Program-made: the position numbers and the translations under genes
The notes under the pieces: generated by a model
Databases searched by the model: none
Told to the model about the DNA's origin: nothing
Seen by the model: only the letters and a program-made list of their open reading frames with translations
From: Charina bottae
Lineage: Eukaryota > Chordata > Lepidosauria > Squamata > Charinaidae
Length of the DNA stretch: 64,000 nt
Direction of reading: 5' to 3'
NCBI GenBank assembly: GCA_023362775.1
Contig: JALMGJ010000006.1
Location: 56,131,001-56,195,000 of the forward strand
Shown here: positions 27,801-42,800 of the stretch, piece after piece
How positions within the stretch are numbered: the stretch's first letter is position 1
How the letters are laid out: each line of letters opens with the position of its first letter

Positions 27801-30800
27801 GGTTACCTCCAAGTGCAGTTGTCCTTTGCGAAATATCCATACAAAAAACATCCAAGACCAACTATTGCTGCCAGGAGTAACATCTGGGTATAGAATCCCA
27901 GCCAGGCAAAATAGATCCCAATTTTCTCACCGTAGTATTTCCTGTGGACACAACAACATCCCTTGAAAATATAGATGTGCATTTCCTTTATCAAGAAAAA
28001 CAGTTTCTCGTATATTCAAGAGGGAAAGCATGAGTTATTATACAGTATACTGCCAGAATTATAGTGCGCTTCCATGCTACCTAATTTCTGTGTTTAAGAA
28101 TGACTCCTGGATCTTTCAAAGGTAATTATGGTATTTTTTTAAAATAGCAAATCCTTAATTGTTCTAAGACACAGAAACTAAATAGGATATTTTAAAAAAG
28201 AGTAGATGACTCTCTGTGTGGACACACTGAAAGCAAGGATGATTTCCAGAATGTTATGGAGAGGTATAATGAATGGTGCTGGTGAAAACTAAATTTATAT
28301 TTCCTTTACTTTTCACTTACCTTGTGCCTTAACTCTCTTTTGCTTACTGCTTCTTATTCTTTTTCTACGCTGTGCATAACATAGCTCACCCCAAAAGGGA
28401 ACAGCATAATGGATTGTATGCATGTATGCATTCTCATTACACAGATGTTAAAGTAATGGAAACTTGCTCAAAAGGAACAGTATCCTAGATGACCAGCTGT
28501 TTTCTATCTTGTAACTCTTCTGAATCTATTTAAGCTCACTCAAAATTGATCCTGGGGGTGTTGACTATTGTCTTATCTATGGCAGGAGACAAATGTGTCT
28601 TTCTTCCCCTCTGCCATGGGGGAAGAAAAAAATCCTGATACAGAAGCCAAGGGGAAAGGAAGACAAATCAATGTCTTTGCCAGATGCCTTGCTCAAAGTT
28701 GAATTCATGAGCAACATCAGCATCAGATGTGTCCCTTTGTCGTCTGTTCACCTCCAACAAACTTCCAGGCTGTTTTGTGAATATTTGGGGTCTTCTCAAA
28801 TACAAAGTGTTTGGCTGCAGACACTACTTTAACTTAGCTGGAAGTCTATGTGTCTTTCATCTCTCTCCATTCAGTCTCTTGGAAAAGCATTTCCCCATTC
28901 AATAAGCCATGATATACTGGAATTACCTGAAATAGTAAGTCCCACATTTATTTTATCACTAGGAGGATCCTTTCACATCAAATTGTGAATGCATTTCAGT
29001 CTGGAAGTGCTGTAAGAGTCTCATAATAGCAGTTCCAATTGTGAATAATCAGGTATCTATCACTGTGAACTTTATTTCTCCAAGAACTCTTCAATAATCC
29101 AACATTCTTCATTTATGAAGAAATTATGTGATTCATTTCAAATTATATTCTTTAGCTTATGTTCTGTAGGTACTCCTCGCTTAACAACTACCCTGTTTAG
29201 CGACCGTTCAAAGTTACGACAGCGCTGAAAAAGTAACTTTATGACCAGTCCTCGTACTTAAAACCATTGCAGCATCCCTGCGGTCATGTGATCAAGATTC
29301 GGGCGCTTTGCAACCTGTGGGTATTTATGACCATCACAGCATCCCGCGGTCACTCCATCTGCATGCTTCACAGCCAGCTTCTGACAAGCAGAGTCAATGG
29401 AGAAGCTGGCAGTAAAATTGCAAGTTGCGGTCACATGATGTTTCATTTAACAACTGCAGGTGATTCACTTAACAACCTAAATGGAAATGAGGTCATAAGT
29501 CTGCAGCAGTCATGTGGTATGTCACTTAATGACCATGTCACTTAGTGATGGAGTTGCTGGTCCCAGTTGTGGTAGTTACTCGAAGACTACCTGTATTTTA
29601 TCACCATTGAACTTTTAAAAAGTATTATTTTAAGAATAGTTTTATTAATAGTGTATTCTTAAAAGTAAAAATACAAATATAAATTAATGCAAAATATACT
29701 TAGACCCTTAGAGAACTGGATGGCTCGCATCCTGATGACATTCAGGAAACTATTAAAAAGCTGGGAATTCTCCCAGGTTTTGGGGCAAGGTGAAGCTTAA
29801 GCTGGATTTTTTGGTTTATATGTTTTAATTGTAAGCTGCCCAGAGTCATTGGGAGTTGGTTGGCCTATATATTGAATAAATAAATTGTACAAATAAATAC
29901 ATCTTTGATTATTTCTCACATTTGCCTAAAGCAACATTATATATGCTTGTTTTCCTGATAAAAAGGTAAAGGTTCCCCCTGCACATTTGTGAAGTCGTGT
30001 CCGACTCTGTGGGCCAGTGCTTATCTCCGTTTGTTAGCCGAAGAGCCAGCGTTGTCCGAAGACGCTTCCATGGTCATGTGGCCGCATGACGCATGCGGAA
30101 CGCTGTTACCTACCCACCATAGTGGTACCTATTCATCTACTTGCTTTTGCATGCTTTCGAATTGCTAGGTTGGCAAGAACTGGGGCTAGTGCAGGAGCTC
30201 ACTCCGTCACGCAGGGCTAGGGATTCGAACCTCCGAACTTGCGATCGACAAGCCTGGCGTCTTACCCGCTGAGCCACCACGCCCCTTTTTTCTTGTTTTC
30301 CTGATAAATGACTATTATTCATAGAAAAAGAAAATACTCATATGGAATGACATAACAGTCCTTAATACCTACCTGACAAGATCTAAGGGTTGCAGTTTGA
30401 AAATATTTCGAGGATGGGCCCATTCTCTGTATAGCAGGTACCGTTCATTTGGGCACTTAGGATCCTGTGATTGGTAATTGAATCTTGACTGTAAATAGAA
30501 TATTTTCTCATTAAATGATGATTTAAGGCCACAACATCATGTTTATTTCAATCAGCTCATATTCAGTCCTATGTCCAAACATGAATAATTACTCTTGAGG
30601 TTTCTGAAGTTACTGCCACCTAAATGCCAGGATCAATCTATATTTTATCATCATTATAGAGGAAACTAGAATCTCCTGTATTTGTTTTATTTTTAAAATA
30701 CTGCTCAAGAGGCAACAGTTGTCATAATTGGTTGCTTTTGTACTGGTAGCAGTTTGACTGGACATAGGAACTGTCCACACAAAGCAGTTTAAGGATCAGT

Positions 30801-33800
30801 GGTGACACTTTTTTGGATATCAGAGTGGAGAAATTTTTGTTTGACAGTTGTTTGTACCTTCTTTAAATGACAGAAATGTTGTCTTTTTCTGAATAACATG
30901 CAATGTTTCTCAAGCTAAGGATCACTCTTGAGTGGAATGGCAGAAGCTGAATTCCAAAACATTTCCAGAGTCAGGGTAAATAAGTGCATGGAACCAGTAA
31001 ACTCAATTTAATTAAATTTTAAAGCTTGAAATCTGGTACAGGAGAGCAAGTAATCTGATTTCAAGACCATTTAGGTATTGAAAATCAAGATATGTTCATG
31101 AAAAACCCCTCTTAAAAATCTGTCACCATGACTGTATAACTTTCTCTTAGGCTATCAATAGGTAATAATAGTATGATATTTTTACAGCAGCTGCATAAAA
31201 TGTTGATGTAATGAAAACAGAGTCCTAGAGTCACTAAATGGAAATGCAATTAAACTAGCTATGCAAAGTAGTTGTCAAAATCCATTCCCCAATGAATCCT
31301 TCATGTCCCAAACAACTCTGGAGTCTTTATATGACTACCTCAGTCATTGTTCATATCACTGTAACTTCTTTTTCAAGTATCTTCTCCTGGGAACAAATTT
31401 TGTTACATTCTACTTTGTCCAGTGTTAATAAGGACCACACTTTATTTGTGTTTTGTATTTTATTATAGATTTAAAAAAACTATTACCAGGATTACCAATG
31501 ATTATACCAATGAAGAAGTGCTTCTGTAAATCTATGGGCAATTGTTACTTGGCACATGTAAGTGACAAATTATAGTTAATAATTAAATTAAAGTTCAATG
31601 CATAAAACTGAAGAATAAATGTAAAATATAGTTCAAGAATTCAATTTCCAAACCACATGAATTTTATAAAATGTAGAAAATAAAGACTGAATTTCTATAT
31701 TCAACAATAGGTACAGTATATTATATTATTCTAGAAGATGAAAAGTACAGTATTGTTATTTCTGAATAATGTTTGGAAGTTTCCTGATTGATTTTCAAAT
31801 GAATAATAATGCTTGGCACAATCACAACTTTTCCCTTCCATACATGCTTCCACGTTATTGATTTATGCCTCTGTAGGTTACAACAATTCATAGAAGGGAT
31901 GTGGGGTTCTACACACAAGCTTCCTTCCCAGAATTCCTAGCCCTGTCCATTTAAGGCACACTGTAATAAGTGGGGGGGAAAACACTATTATTTAATATTA
32001 TCTTTATATTTCAGCATTTGTCAGACAAGTCATGTTTTTAATTTTAAAACTATTGGTCAAAACATCCCATATTATGAAATCCTAATTAAACATAGCTTTT
32101 GTAAATTAAATTATATAGAAAATATATACTGTACATTCCTTTGTTGCTGTCCATTCTGAAGGTTTTCAGTTTGTAGCTTGCAAAACAGAGCACAATTTAG
32201 TACATCTTTAAAAAAGATCACAAGATTAACATTTTATATCACTATAGGAAAAAGTCAATTCTTTATAAATGAGACTCACATCATGGAGTGGAAAAGCTGC
32301 CTTGTAGATTCCAGAGTCCAGAAGCTTATTGATACCAAACTTTTTCACATTATCTTTTATAGCATATTCTCCTCGACAAAGAATAAAGTGAACCTGAAAA
32401 CCCCCAAAATGTGTTCATTAGCAGGGAATGAACTCAAAAAGTGTAGAAATATTTGCTGAAAGCATAGGACCAGACAATACTTATGAGTACATGTAGTTAC
32501 TAGGCAAAATATCTTCCTGTTGCAACTTTCTCTTCTTATTTGCCAGTGTTCCTTTTAAATACTTTTCCCCAGTTGCAACTAATTATGGCATAAACAAGCT
32601 CTGGCTTTTTTTTTTACTTTTGTCTGCTGTGTCTCCATAATGTTGCCTTCATCTTCTCCCCAGCCCATGAATGAGACAGGCTTAACTCACCCTTAGGTGT
32701 TAAAGTAGTATTTTTCCCATTTATTCTGACACTGTCCAAAGAGAGCCTCAAATGGTGTAGAAACTGTTAGGTTTTGTCACCCATTACCTTGGGTGACAGC
32801 AGTGGCTTGTAACAGTGGCAAAATAGCAGTCACTACTCTGCTAACTCTATGATGGTAAATAGCACTTCACCTCAATAGTAAGGAAAAGCCTTTAGTCAGG
32901 GGTTAGTAGCTCAATACATTTTTTTCTTTATTTGTGCCTTGACCATCCACAGTCCATGTCAACAAATGTTTAACTTCTCAAAAAATAAAATTTTATAGCA
33001 TAGGGTCCTGAGTATTCTGGTTTCATGTGGGCTGCAACTTCTATAATGACTCTGTGATCTCTGGCACGTCTTGCAGACCAATAGACCAAAAGAGTTTGTG
33101 AATATAGGATTTTCTGGTTTTTAAGAGTACTTTCACAATAACAGCTTGGAGAATAAACTCTTCTGCATAATAAAGTCTGTGGAAAAGTCATGGTCAACAC
33201 ATTATAATTTGCTTGTGTTCATATGTACTGTATGTGGCAAAAATAAAAGCAAATTACAGGTAGTCCTCAATTTATGACCACAATTGGGACTGGAACTTCC
33301 GTTGCTAAGCTAGGTGGTTGTTAAGTGAGCCATGCCCGATTTCATGACTTTTGCCACATTCGTTAAGCGAATCACCACAATCGTTAAGTGAATCATGTGG
33401 TCGTTAAGCGAATCTGGCTTCCCCCCCTGACTTTTCTTGTTGGAAGCTATAAGGTCGCAAATGACAATCACATGACACCAGGACGCTTCAACCGTAATAA
33501 ATACATGCTGGTTGCCAAGCACCCGAATTCTGATCACATGACCACAGGGATGCTGTGACAGTTGTAAGTGTGAGGACTGGTCGTAAGTCACTTTTTTCAG
33601 CGCCGTCGTAACTTTGAACAGCCGCTAAACAAATGGTCATAAGTTGAGGACTACCTGTATGGGAATCAAAACTAGTAGTTTTGACAGCGTCATATAGAAA
33701 GCAGCCTTGTGCTCTTGGTACATCTAGCTCAGTATTATCTATTTTTGCTGACATCAGTTTGTCCATCAGTTTCAGACATCAGTCTTGCTCAGCTCCATCT

Positions 33801-36800
33801 GGAGATGTTATAGACTGAACTGAGAACCTCTTTGATTCAAGTTACACTTTCTACTAGTGAGTTGTGGTCCTTCTCCAACAAGTTCCCCAATGTTTGATAT
33901 TTCCTTAACATTTTATTGTATGCTGCAATGCATTTTTTACATATTGTCTCACTCTTTTGATGTTCAGAAAAACAAAATAAATGTTAGTCTAACTTTGCTC
34001 TTAAAAATACATCCCTTAATAAATTTCTACAACTTACTATTCGACTCCTAGTTGCTGAATTGAAGAACGAGTCCTTGTCCTGAATATAAAAGTCTGAAAT
34101 ACGTTCATTTTCAAATGGAGCAGTAAAAAACTCCTGTTCTGGTTTGATGATATTTTCATCTACATTAAAGAATCTACTAATCCATGTGTCATGGCTTTTC
34201 AGGTCACTGGGTTGCAGAGGCAATTTGATGTGCATAATTTCAGCATATCTACACAGCACTTCCCAAGGTGCATGCACCTTTACAAAGGTCAACTTTTCAT
34301 CCATGACCTGCAATAAAAGGATATCAATCAATGATAACATATTGATTTAAAAAACACCACATCTCAAGAATAATCTTAACATCTCTTTGGAACCTGGTCA
34401 AATGATCTGGTCAAATGATAATTAAGACATTTAGCTGAGTACTGCTATTTCATAAGCCACACTGATAGAAATTGGAGCACCACTAAAGAAGTGACACTTA
34501 ATTGTTGAGAAAAGAAGTGTCAGAGACTAATCCTGACTTGAAATCACCTCTTCTATTTCTCTCCCCATGACTAAAACATAAAAGCCTTTTTCTCAAACCT
34601 TAATTGAAATTCTATCACTTATTGATGGATATGAAGTTCAAGTTGTGGAAATTCAGTTTAAAAACATGTCACCTGCAAAATAAGAGCAGTGGTCTATCTG
34701 GTTCAACATACCCTTCTCATAATAGCCAACCAGATGCCTGTGAGAAGTCCTTAAGCAGGACATGAATTCAATGGTAATTTCCTAATCTGGCTTCCCAATA
34801 ACTCGTGGTCAAAAGTTTTCAATCCTCCTCTCTCATAACCTTAAAATTAGAGTCACCCAATGAAATTAAACTGTACTCTATTTTACTAATTCCATTCTAC
34901 GTTTGAAATCAAATATAGTATGTACACTTCCTTGGAAATTGTCTATATTCAAATAAATTAAATTTGATAACACTATGATCATTGTTCCCAATCAGTTGAC
35001 TATACACACACACGCACTAGATACTGCATATGTGATTAAGATTTCATATGTTAAAGGGACAACACCTTTAATCAAAACGTGTGAAACACATTACATGCAA
35101 AGTTATACAAATAGCACAATATCACTAGTTGTGATTGTAAATTTATTCTGTGAGCATGATTGCCATTCTGAAAATGTTTCAATTGATGAACATTTCCAGT
35201 TGATGAAACCAGCATAAAACTGATTCATAATCATAAATATTACCAACCTGAGTATAAGCCTTTGCTTGCTCTTAATTTTACTGCTTGCCTGTGATAATCT
35301 GAGCTTCAAATAATATATGAAGCTGATCTTAATAGTCTACAATATATCTGGAAATAAGAAGAAATGCTGTAAATTGTGAATTTGAAAAGGGGCATTTTGT
35401 TTAACGTACTTCATTTCAGCCATACGTATGGGCGGGTGTCTAAAAGTACAATGCCTGCCATTTATGCACAATTTTAATCAGAGTTTATAGAAACTGAATC
35501 TGTTCCTTTCTTGTAATAATACAGTCACTAGGGCTGGATATGCTTTAAAAAAAATGATACAGAAGATGATCTTTGGACCTTGTGCAAGCATGGCATCTCT
35601 CTGCAGTTCATTAAAGCAGACTCTTCTCAGAAGCCTGAAAAACCAAAGGCTGTTTGAATGAATAGCAGAGAAAGATTGTGCTTGCTTGAGCTCCAAAGTT
35701 CTTTGGAATCATATCTGAAGAGTGCACAACCCCTTCATAGTCTAGCTGGTTCAGATACAGAATAAGCTTTTAACACAAAAACAATGCAAAGGACCAATGA
35801 ATTGTCATAGGTTTGACAGCACAAGCAAATGGGGTGACAGGTCCTGTGAACTGGGTAGTTTGTTGGCAGTTTAGTTACAGGAGGTAGCATAATTCCCTCT
35901 CCAACCTAACCTCTAGTGCATCTAGGACAGTGTTTCTCAACCTTGGCCACTTTAAGATGTGTGGACTTCAACTCCCAGAATCGAGAATTGAAGTCCACAC
36001 ATCATAAAGTTACCATGGTTGAGAAACACCGGCCTAGGGTGATCTGTGTCTTGGAATGTCCTGCTTCACACTGCCTTCTTCCAGGAAGCCTCCCCTGCCA
36101 ATCTCAGCCCAGTCACTCTCTATCACTCTTCATTCAAATGGGGTTCACAGAACCCCATTCAAGTTCTCCCAGCACCCGAGGGTGCCACTGAGCACACTTT
36201 GAAAACCCTGCCCTTCAGTCCAGTCTTTCTTGCTGGGCCTCTTTGCTGGGCCTTGTCTGCCTCACGGTCTTTCTGTAGCCTCACCCCCTCCACTACTTAC
36301 AGCCTCAGGGACCTTTGGCTAGGCTCTGCTCACTGGACTGCTTCTGGTTTCCCAGGTCACATCTGTCAATGAGGCTGGACTGTCCGCTTGTGGCTCATTC
36401 AACTCCACTTATGGCTGACACTGCTTCACCTGTACGTGCCCAAGCTGTTGTAGCTTCAGGGAAGCTTAACTGGCTATGGTTTTCCTCTAAATTTTTGCTT
36501 TTTAACTTCTAGCTCTGTAGCTTAAAGTAAGCAGCATTTCTTTCACTTTCTTGCCTCAGCTATCTTTAAGAAAAGCTCCTATGTCTCTCTCTCTCTCTTG
36601 GTTACACATACTCAAGGTTACACATACTCACGCTTACACAGACACACACACACACACAGAGATGGGCTATAAATGCCTGCTTTTATCTACACACACTCCA
36701 TTAGCAAAAGCAGAAATGGTCATTCAAAAGCAACAGGGAAAAGAGAGGCTATAAGGCAGTGTTTCCAGCCTTGGCAGCTTGAAGATGTGTGGACTTCATC

Positions 36801-39800
36801 TCCCAGAATTCCCCAGCCAGCCTTCAATTCTGGGAGTTGAACTCCACATATCTTCAAGTTGCCAAGGTTGAGAAACACAGCTATAAGGTGTTTCTTTCAC
36901 TGCCATGCCAGTCCCTCTCCTTCCACATGACCACATAAAGATCCAAGGAATTGTTAGGGTACAATACTTCCAATGAATAACTTCCAAGAGGGAAATGAAC
37001 CCAGATGTATAGTATGTTAAGCATGCACAAAGAGCTCTTGTAGAAGCTGAGGTTTTCCTTTTATTTCAGTGAGAGGTGTGACAATATTCAAATATTAGAC
37101 AAAAGGCTTTATTACACTGTATTATATATGTATAAGTGTTCTGACTTTACTAATCATATACACCAAACCCTGGGGGGAAAAGGCAAATCAAAGTAGTACA
37201 TTTGTTTTTCTATCACTTATTTATTTAATTATTTAATCAATCAATCACATTTTCTTATCAAATTATAAAAAAGAAATTCATAGATCATATGAATATACAA
37301 AATATATAAATACAAAATAAATATTTATATATATAAATCTATATAAATACATAGATCATAACCACTTCCATACAAATTCTATTTATTTCTTTTTAATGCA
37401 AAAATAAAAAATACATGTTTTAAAAGTACAATGGACTACACTCACCGACTTTGTTGCTTCAAGCTGCAAACCGCGGCTTATCAAGTTTGACTCATAGACT
37501 TGTCTTTTCCTCTGTTAAAATTGGTTAAAAATTGTGAAACTTCTTTATGATTCATGCTTTTCAAAAGAAATGTACTAAAGCTGAAAACATTTTTACAAAA
37601 ATAATACAACATTGTTTCACTAATTTTATTTATCACTGAAACAAAATTTAGAATTTAGCTTTCAGCAATTATGCTGAAAAGGCAGCCATGCCCTCTCCCC
37701 CATCTTACTAAAGTTCACCTCCCAGCACTCATATTAAGCATGATTAATTTGACTGTTTTTAGAATTTTACTCCTGCTTTTTGAAGAAGACCTGTTCAAAC
37801 TATTTTTCTGTTTGTCCAAGAAATTAAATAAAATTTGAATTACTAGATTTATTAAGTAAAATTTGCCAATAAAAATTGATTTAATCACAAAATTAGATTT
37901 TTCTATTAAACTAGAACTTTTGCTACAGCCATTGTACATGATTTTGAATTAGATCGTAATCATGATTTGGCACTATAAAAGCACTTTCTTTTTTTCTTCA
38001 TGTGCATCTATCTTTCATTAGCTATTATGGAGTTTGTAGCAAATCACAGTTTGCAGTTGTGTTAAAGACAGTCAACATTTGTTTTAATTACCTTCCAAAC
38101 CAGGATTCCAATAAAGTTGGTTTGAAATTTTGACTTGTAGGACAAGAAGGAACCATGTTTCTCATTTCAAGGGTATAGTAGCAAAAGAAGGAAGAGCACC
38201 ACCAGCAGCAGAAGTGGAGGAAGAAGAAGCAGAAGCTCAATTAAGCTGAGCGTGTAAAGAGAGAAGAATGGAGTGAAGAAGAACCACAAGGGGAAGGCCT
38301 TAGCATTATACTGTATATAAATCCAACCATTTGTTTTTCTCCCCATGCTGATGGTGAGGGCTGCAATACATCTTAAAACCACATCACTGTGATATAACTC
38401 TTACTTCCCTAGTTGTATTTTCATTTGGTCACACATTAGAATTGGCTTTGATAATCTTAAAAGGGATTTGATATTAAGGAAAAAATAAGCATAGTTCAGG
38501 GATTTAAATTGCAGTTTCTGTCCCCAGAGTAAAAATGGTTGAAAATGTTTTTAATCCATTCACCTTACAAAGAGGTTTTGGATAGCCATCCCTATTTCCA
38601 TACTATTAACAGTATTCCATACTGCTCAGGAACAGAATGTCAAAGGAAACATAAAGGGCTAATACAGGAATGAACCACACACTGCCACTTATATTCATCT
38701 CAAAAAGTGTAGGTGCCACTCTTGATGCCCCACCTGATTCTAGAGGCTGATGGTTTCTGCAGCTGCTGCACTAAAACTTTGGCGGTGTGTATGATCTAAT
38801 CTTTGCTATGGTTGGGTACACTTATAAAGAGAGTTATGAAAAGCACAACTGTTGGTTTCTATCCAGCACCTACTTTACTTAAATATTACAACAGTTTTTC
38901 TGTTCTTCATTTTCCATGTCAAATTAGAGACTGAGTAACAGCAGCAATCTCCTCCCGGGCATATTATATCATAGTGTGGCGGCCATGGCTATTCTCCTAA
39001 ACTTGCATCAAGATTTAAAGGATAGGAGAGCCATCACAGGTGCAAATGTCAGTCTCTCTAGAGTAGAATTCAGTGGTGGGATTAGACTGATGCTGACTCT
39101 TCAGTAGTTGCTTCGCTTCCTTCAAACATTCTTTCTGCTCCTGCCATCACTGAAAATATGCACACTCGCTTCTCCTCCTTCTTCCAGCAATCATATTTTG
39201 CTGGTTTGGATATAAAAATATATTATGGATTGTACTAAAGAGGTCTGAAGCCAAATTACTTATTTGTTGATTAAAAAATCCAGTTAATACAGCGACATGA
39301 TTTTGTGTAGATAGTTCCTATGCTAAAATAATTAATTGTAATTTTGCAAAATAATATTAGTAGTGAAAAAAATGCTACCATGTTTATTTTCATTGTGCTT
39401 TTTGTTTTCCAGTAATAGATGTGGCCTGATTTAAGACGTTACTGTGAATTTGCTCAGTGGAAGGGTTACACCATCCAAATTCATGCTTGCATCCATGTGA
39501 CAATGACTATGTTTCCATATGATTGTACTTATTTTAAAATATGAAATTAGAGAATGCAACTCATTAGGAATAAAACAGATGCAACATTTTTAGTTTAAGA
39601 TGTCTTAATATGGCTTAATACTGCTCCATTTAAAACATAAAACTTGACTATTTGTAATTTAGATTGGTCTACCTTTTGCAGGCCTTCCAAAATACTGCTA
39701 AGACTATACTATTTCAGACAGCCTTTGATGGATGACTGTCACTTATTTATGATTATTTGTAGGACTGCTATTTGAGGTAATTAAGATATAATTATATTTT

Positions 39801-42800
39801 GATGTGATCTATTAACATGAATTATTGTATCATGGATGTTATATTGTTTATTGATCCTAGGAATGTTCATTATTACTCTACCATGGACGTTTTAGTTATA
39901 TCTTTACTGTGGACATTTTAGTTGTTAATACTGTGGATGTTTTAACTGTTATTAATTGGGACTTTTACATGATTACTTTGCTTGTTGTAATTTTGGATCT
40001 TATGTAAGCTGCCCTGACTTTGTATGATTCAGTAGCATATAAAGCCAATAAATGAATAAATACATACAGTATATAAATATAGCATTTTAGCCACAAACAA
40101 GTCAGATTACTAAAAATAAAAACCCTGCATGTATAAAATTACCTAAATTTCACAATGTGGTAATGCAATGTTTAGATGGTTCCTTTCTTTGAAAAAATAA
40201 AAAAAATCAAGGGACTATACAATAGCTGTATATAGTTATTAAAATTGGTGGAACTTCCCAAAAGTTGAGTAAGAACTGCCTTTCCAATCATCAAAAACAA
40301 AAAACAAAAAAACCAACCCATTGATTAGTGTCTAATCGGATTCAAAGATACATAAAACATATAATGATTTTAGACACCATAAAACTACTAGATCAGCTCC
40401 TTCCCTAATTATTCCTCTTGTGTTTTAACAGCATTGTGGCAGAGAAAAATTGATTAGGGAAAGTTAATTGTAGACCTGGTCTGAACCTTGCTCTAGTGAA
40501 TGCTTGCCTCACAAATGTTTTGCAGCCTCTCTTAGGCTACAACCTTATAGTCCCAAATAAAAACTAACACCAAATGTTAGTTTTTAGCACTTATAATCCA
40601 TATTGACTACAAGATACTAATGCAAAATAAGATGCTGATCAGAGTATAAATGCTGATGCAGCTGACTCATAGGACAGTGATATTTAAGCCTTTTTATTTC
40701 CTTATTTTATTTATTTATTTATTTTTCAAACTTTGCCACTGCCCATCTCCCCCAAAAAGAGGGACTCTGGGCGGTTATTTTTTAGCTGTAATAATGACTA
40801 ACTCATGTTCAGAAAGAATCACACAGAATTTTCATTATTCTGAAATTGAATGGAAAAACACATGGTTGAATTGTCCTTGTCATGCCAAAGACTTGCTTCC
40901 CATGGAAAAGTAGAAATATGATTCCTTTGGGGCAAAGTTTAAGTTGTTGTTTGAGTAACTTTTACATATTACTGTGATATATGTGTCTATTTTGCTTCAC
41001 TGGATTGTTTCTGTTTTTATTCTTTATTGCCCATTGTTGTTGTTTTTTGTTTTAAATATACATATTTATTGTTTGTAAAAAAAAAGTAGAAATTAAGAGA
41101 AATACCATTGCCCTGCCTATTTGTATTCAGGGTGTTTAATTTTGTTCTCTTTTTTTAATCTGATAGAGTTTTGAACATGCATTCTGACATGGTATATTCA
41201 CAAGAAAGCTACTGTATATCAAGTGATGCATGGAAAATAATACAGGGAAAATTGAACTGTTGTAGATCAAATCCTCCCCTTATCTGAAGTTATATAATTG
41301 TTATTAAATCTTATTCATCTTGGTGGAGTTGGGACAGATGAAAAAGGAACCCTTTTACAAATTATCAAAATCTAAGGGGAACCTATCTAAATTAATGGGT
41401 TAAAGGGAAGTGTTGTAAATATTAAAGACTTTATCAACAGTAGCATAAAATAGAAGGCAATTCATACCTTTTGTTTTTTATGAAAAGACTTATGACTTTC
41501 CTTTTTGCTTTCATCTTCATATACTAAGACAAAGTCAACTTTTCTTTGGCCATCATTAAAGTACAGAGAGTCAGGATTCAGGTTAAACTCTGCCTGGAAA
41601 GAACATATACATTGAATATTACACAGATTACTCCATCCATCTTTATCTTCTCTATATAAATACTAATACACCGAATGGAAATTTGAGAAATAAAACATAT
41701 GTGGTTGATTAGCTGAGGAGAGCAAAAGTAGGTTAGCAGAGTCCTAGAGAGAGATGTCTGAAAAACATACCACACCCCCAAGGAGTCCATACCAAAGGTG
41801 TAAATATTTGAGCCAAATATATGTTGAATCAGTTGCCACAGTGGAATAAATAGTACAAAACAAAATACCTGAATTTTTCCATCTATGATAGTTAGTTAGC
41901 TCACTCAAATACATATATCATATGGATTTGCAAAAAAATTCCAAGCATGAAAACAAGTTATCAATAACTTTTTTGAGTATTCTGAACTGAGGACAAATCC
42001 ATGTTCTGAGACTTCTTCTTTAACATCAGAACAAAATTCTGGTTTCATCCTAGATTCAGTCAAAACACAGTTGTTTGTGTGGCACTATTTCACATGCCTA
42101 CAACAGTCTCAAATCCTATGATTGACTTACACTACTGCAAGTTGAGGTTGATTTGTTTTTTTTTTTAAAAATGTCCTAGTAAATTAGACCTATTCCATTC
42201 CTACTCTTATTGTCTAAGACTAGGTGAGAAGAGAATGGGGTGGTGATGGAGAGGCAGAAATTATTTCAGCACTTCTTCAGAGCTTGTACTTGCTGCTACG
42301 CCTTAGTTACTTGCCTAGATCAAACCGGTTATTGCATTTGCATTCAAAATCCATTTGGTATGGCTGAATTCCAATACAAGAATGGGCAAAGACAGCTTTC
42401 AGTTGTCGTTTATTGTTACTGTATTAAAGTTAAACTTTATATGTTGCATGTTCTGGGTTTAAGAAAGGAATGTGCTGTGCACAATGAGCACTATTGCTGG
42501 TTAAGTTTTTCGGTTCTTAGATGCAAATTGTAAATACTATGTTGGTTTTGCTGAATTTTTATGTGCATATTCTTGCTGATACTGAATTTTCAAGTTGCAT
42601 GCATTGTATTACTTTAATTTGTTAAGTGTTGTTCTGCTATGTTTCTGCATTAGAATGAAAGAGGAACTTCAAGCCAACACAGTGTGTTTCTCATTGTCAT
42701 TGCTCATGGGTTGTGTTGAAATGAATCATGCTATATTTTGCTGTTTGCTGGGCTCATTGGAAGGCTGGTACAAAAAACATGCTTTAAGTGTGTTTCTATT

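Noticed and set aside
36046..36372. 108-codon plus-strand ORF in an ANO6 intron
   Set aside because: No recognisable motif, no splice context, and the region is locally GC-richer, which lengthens chance ORFs.
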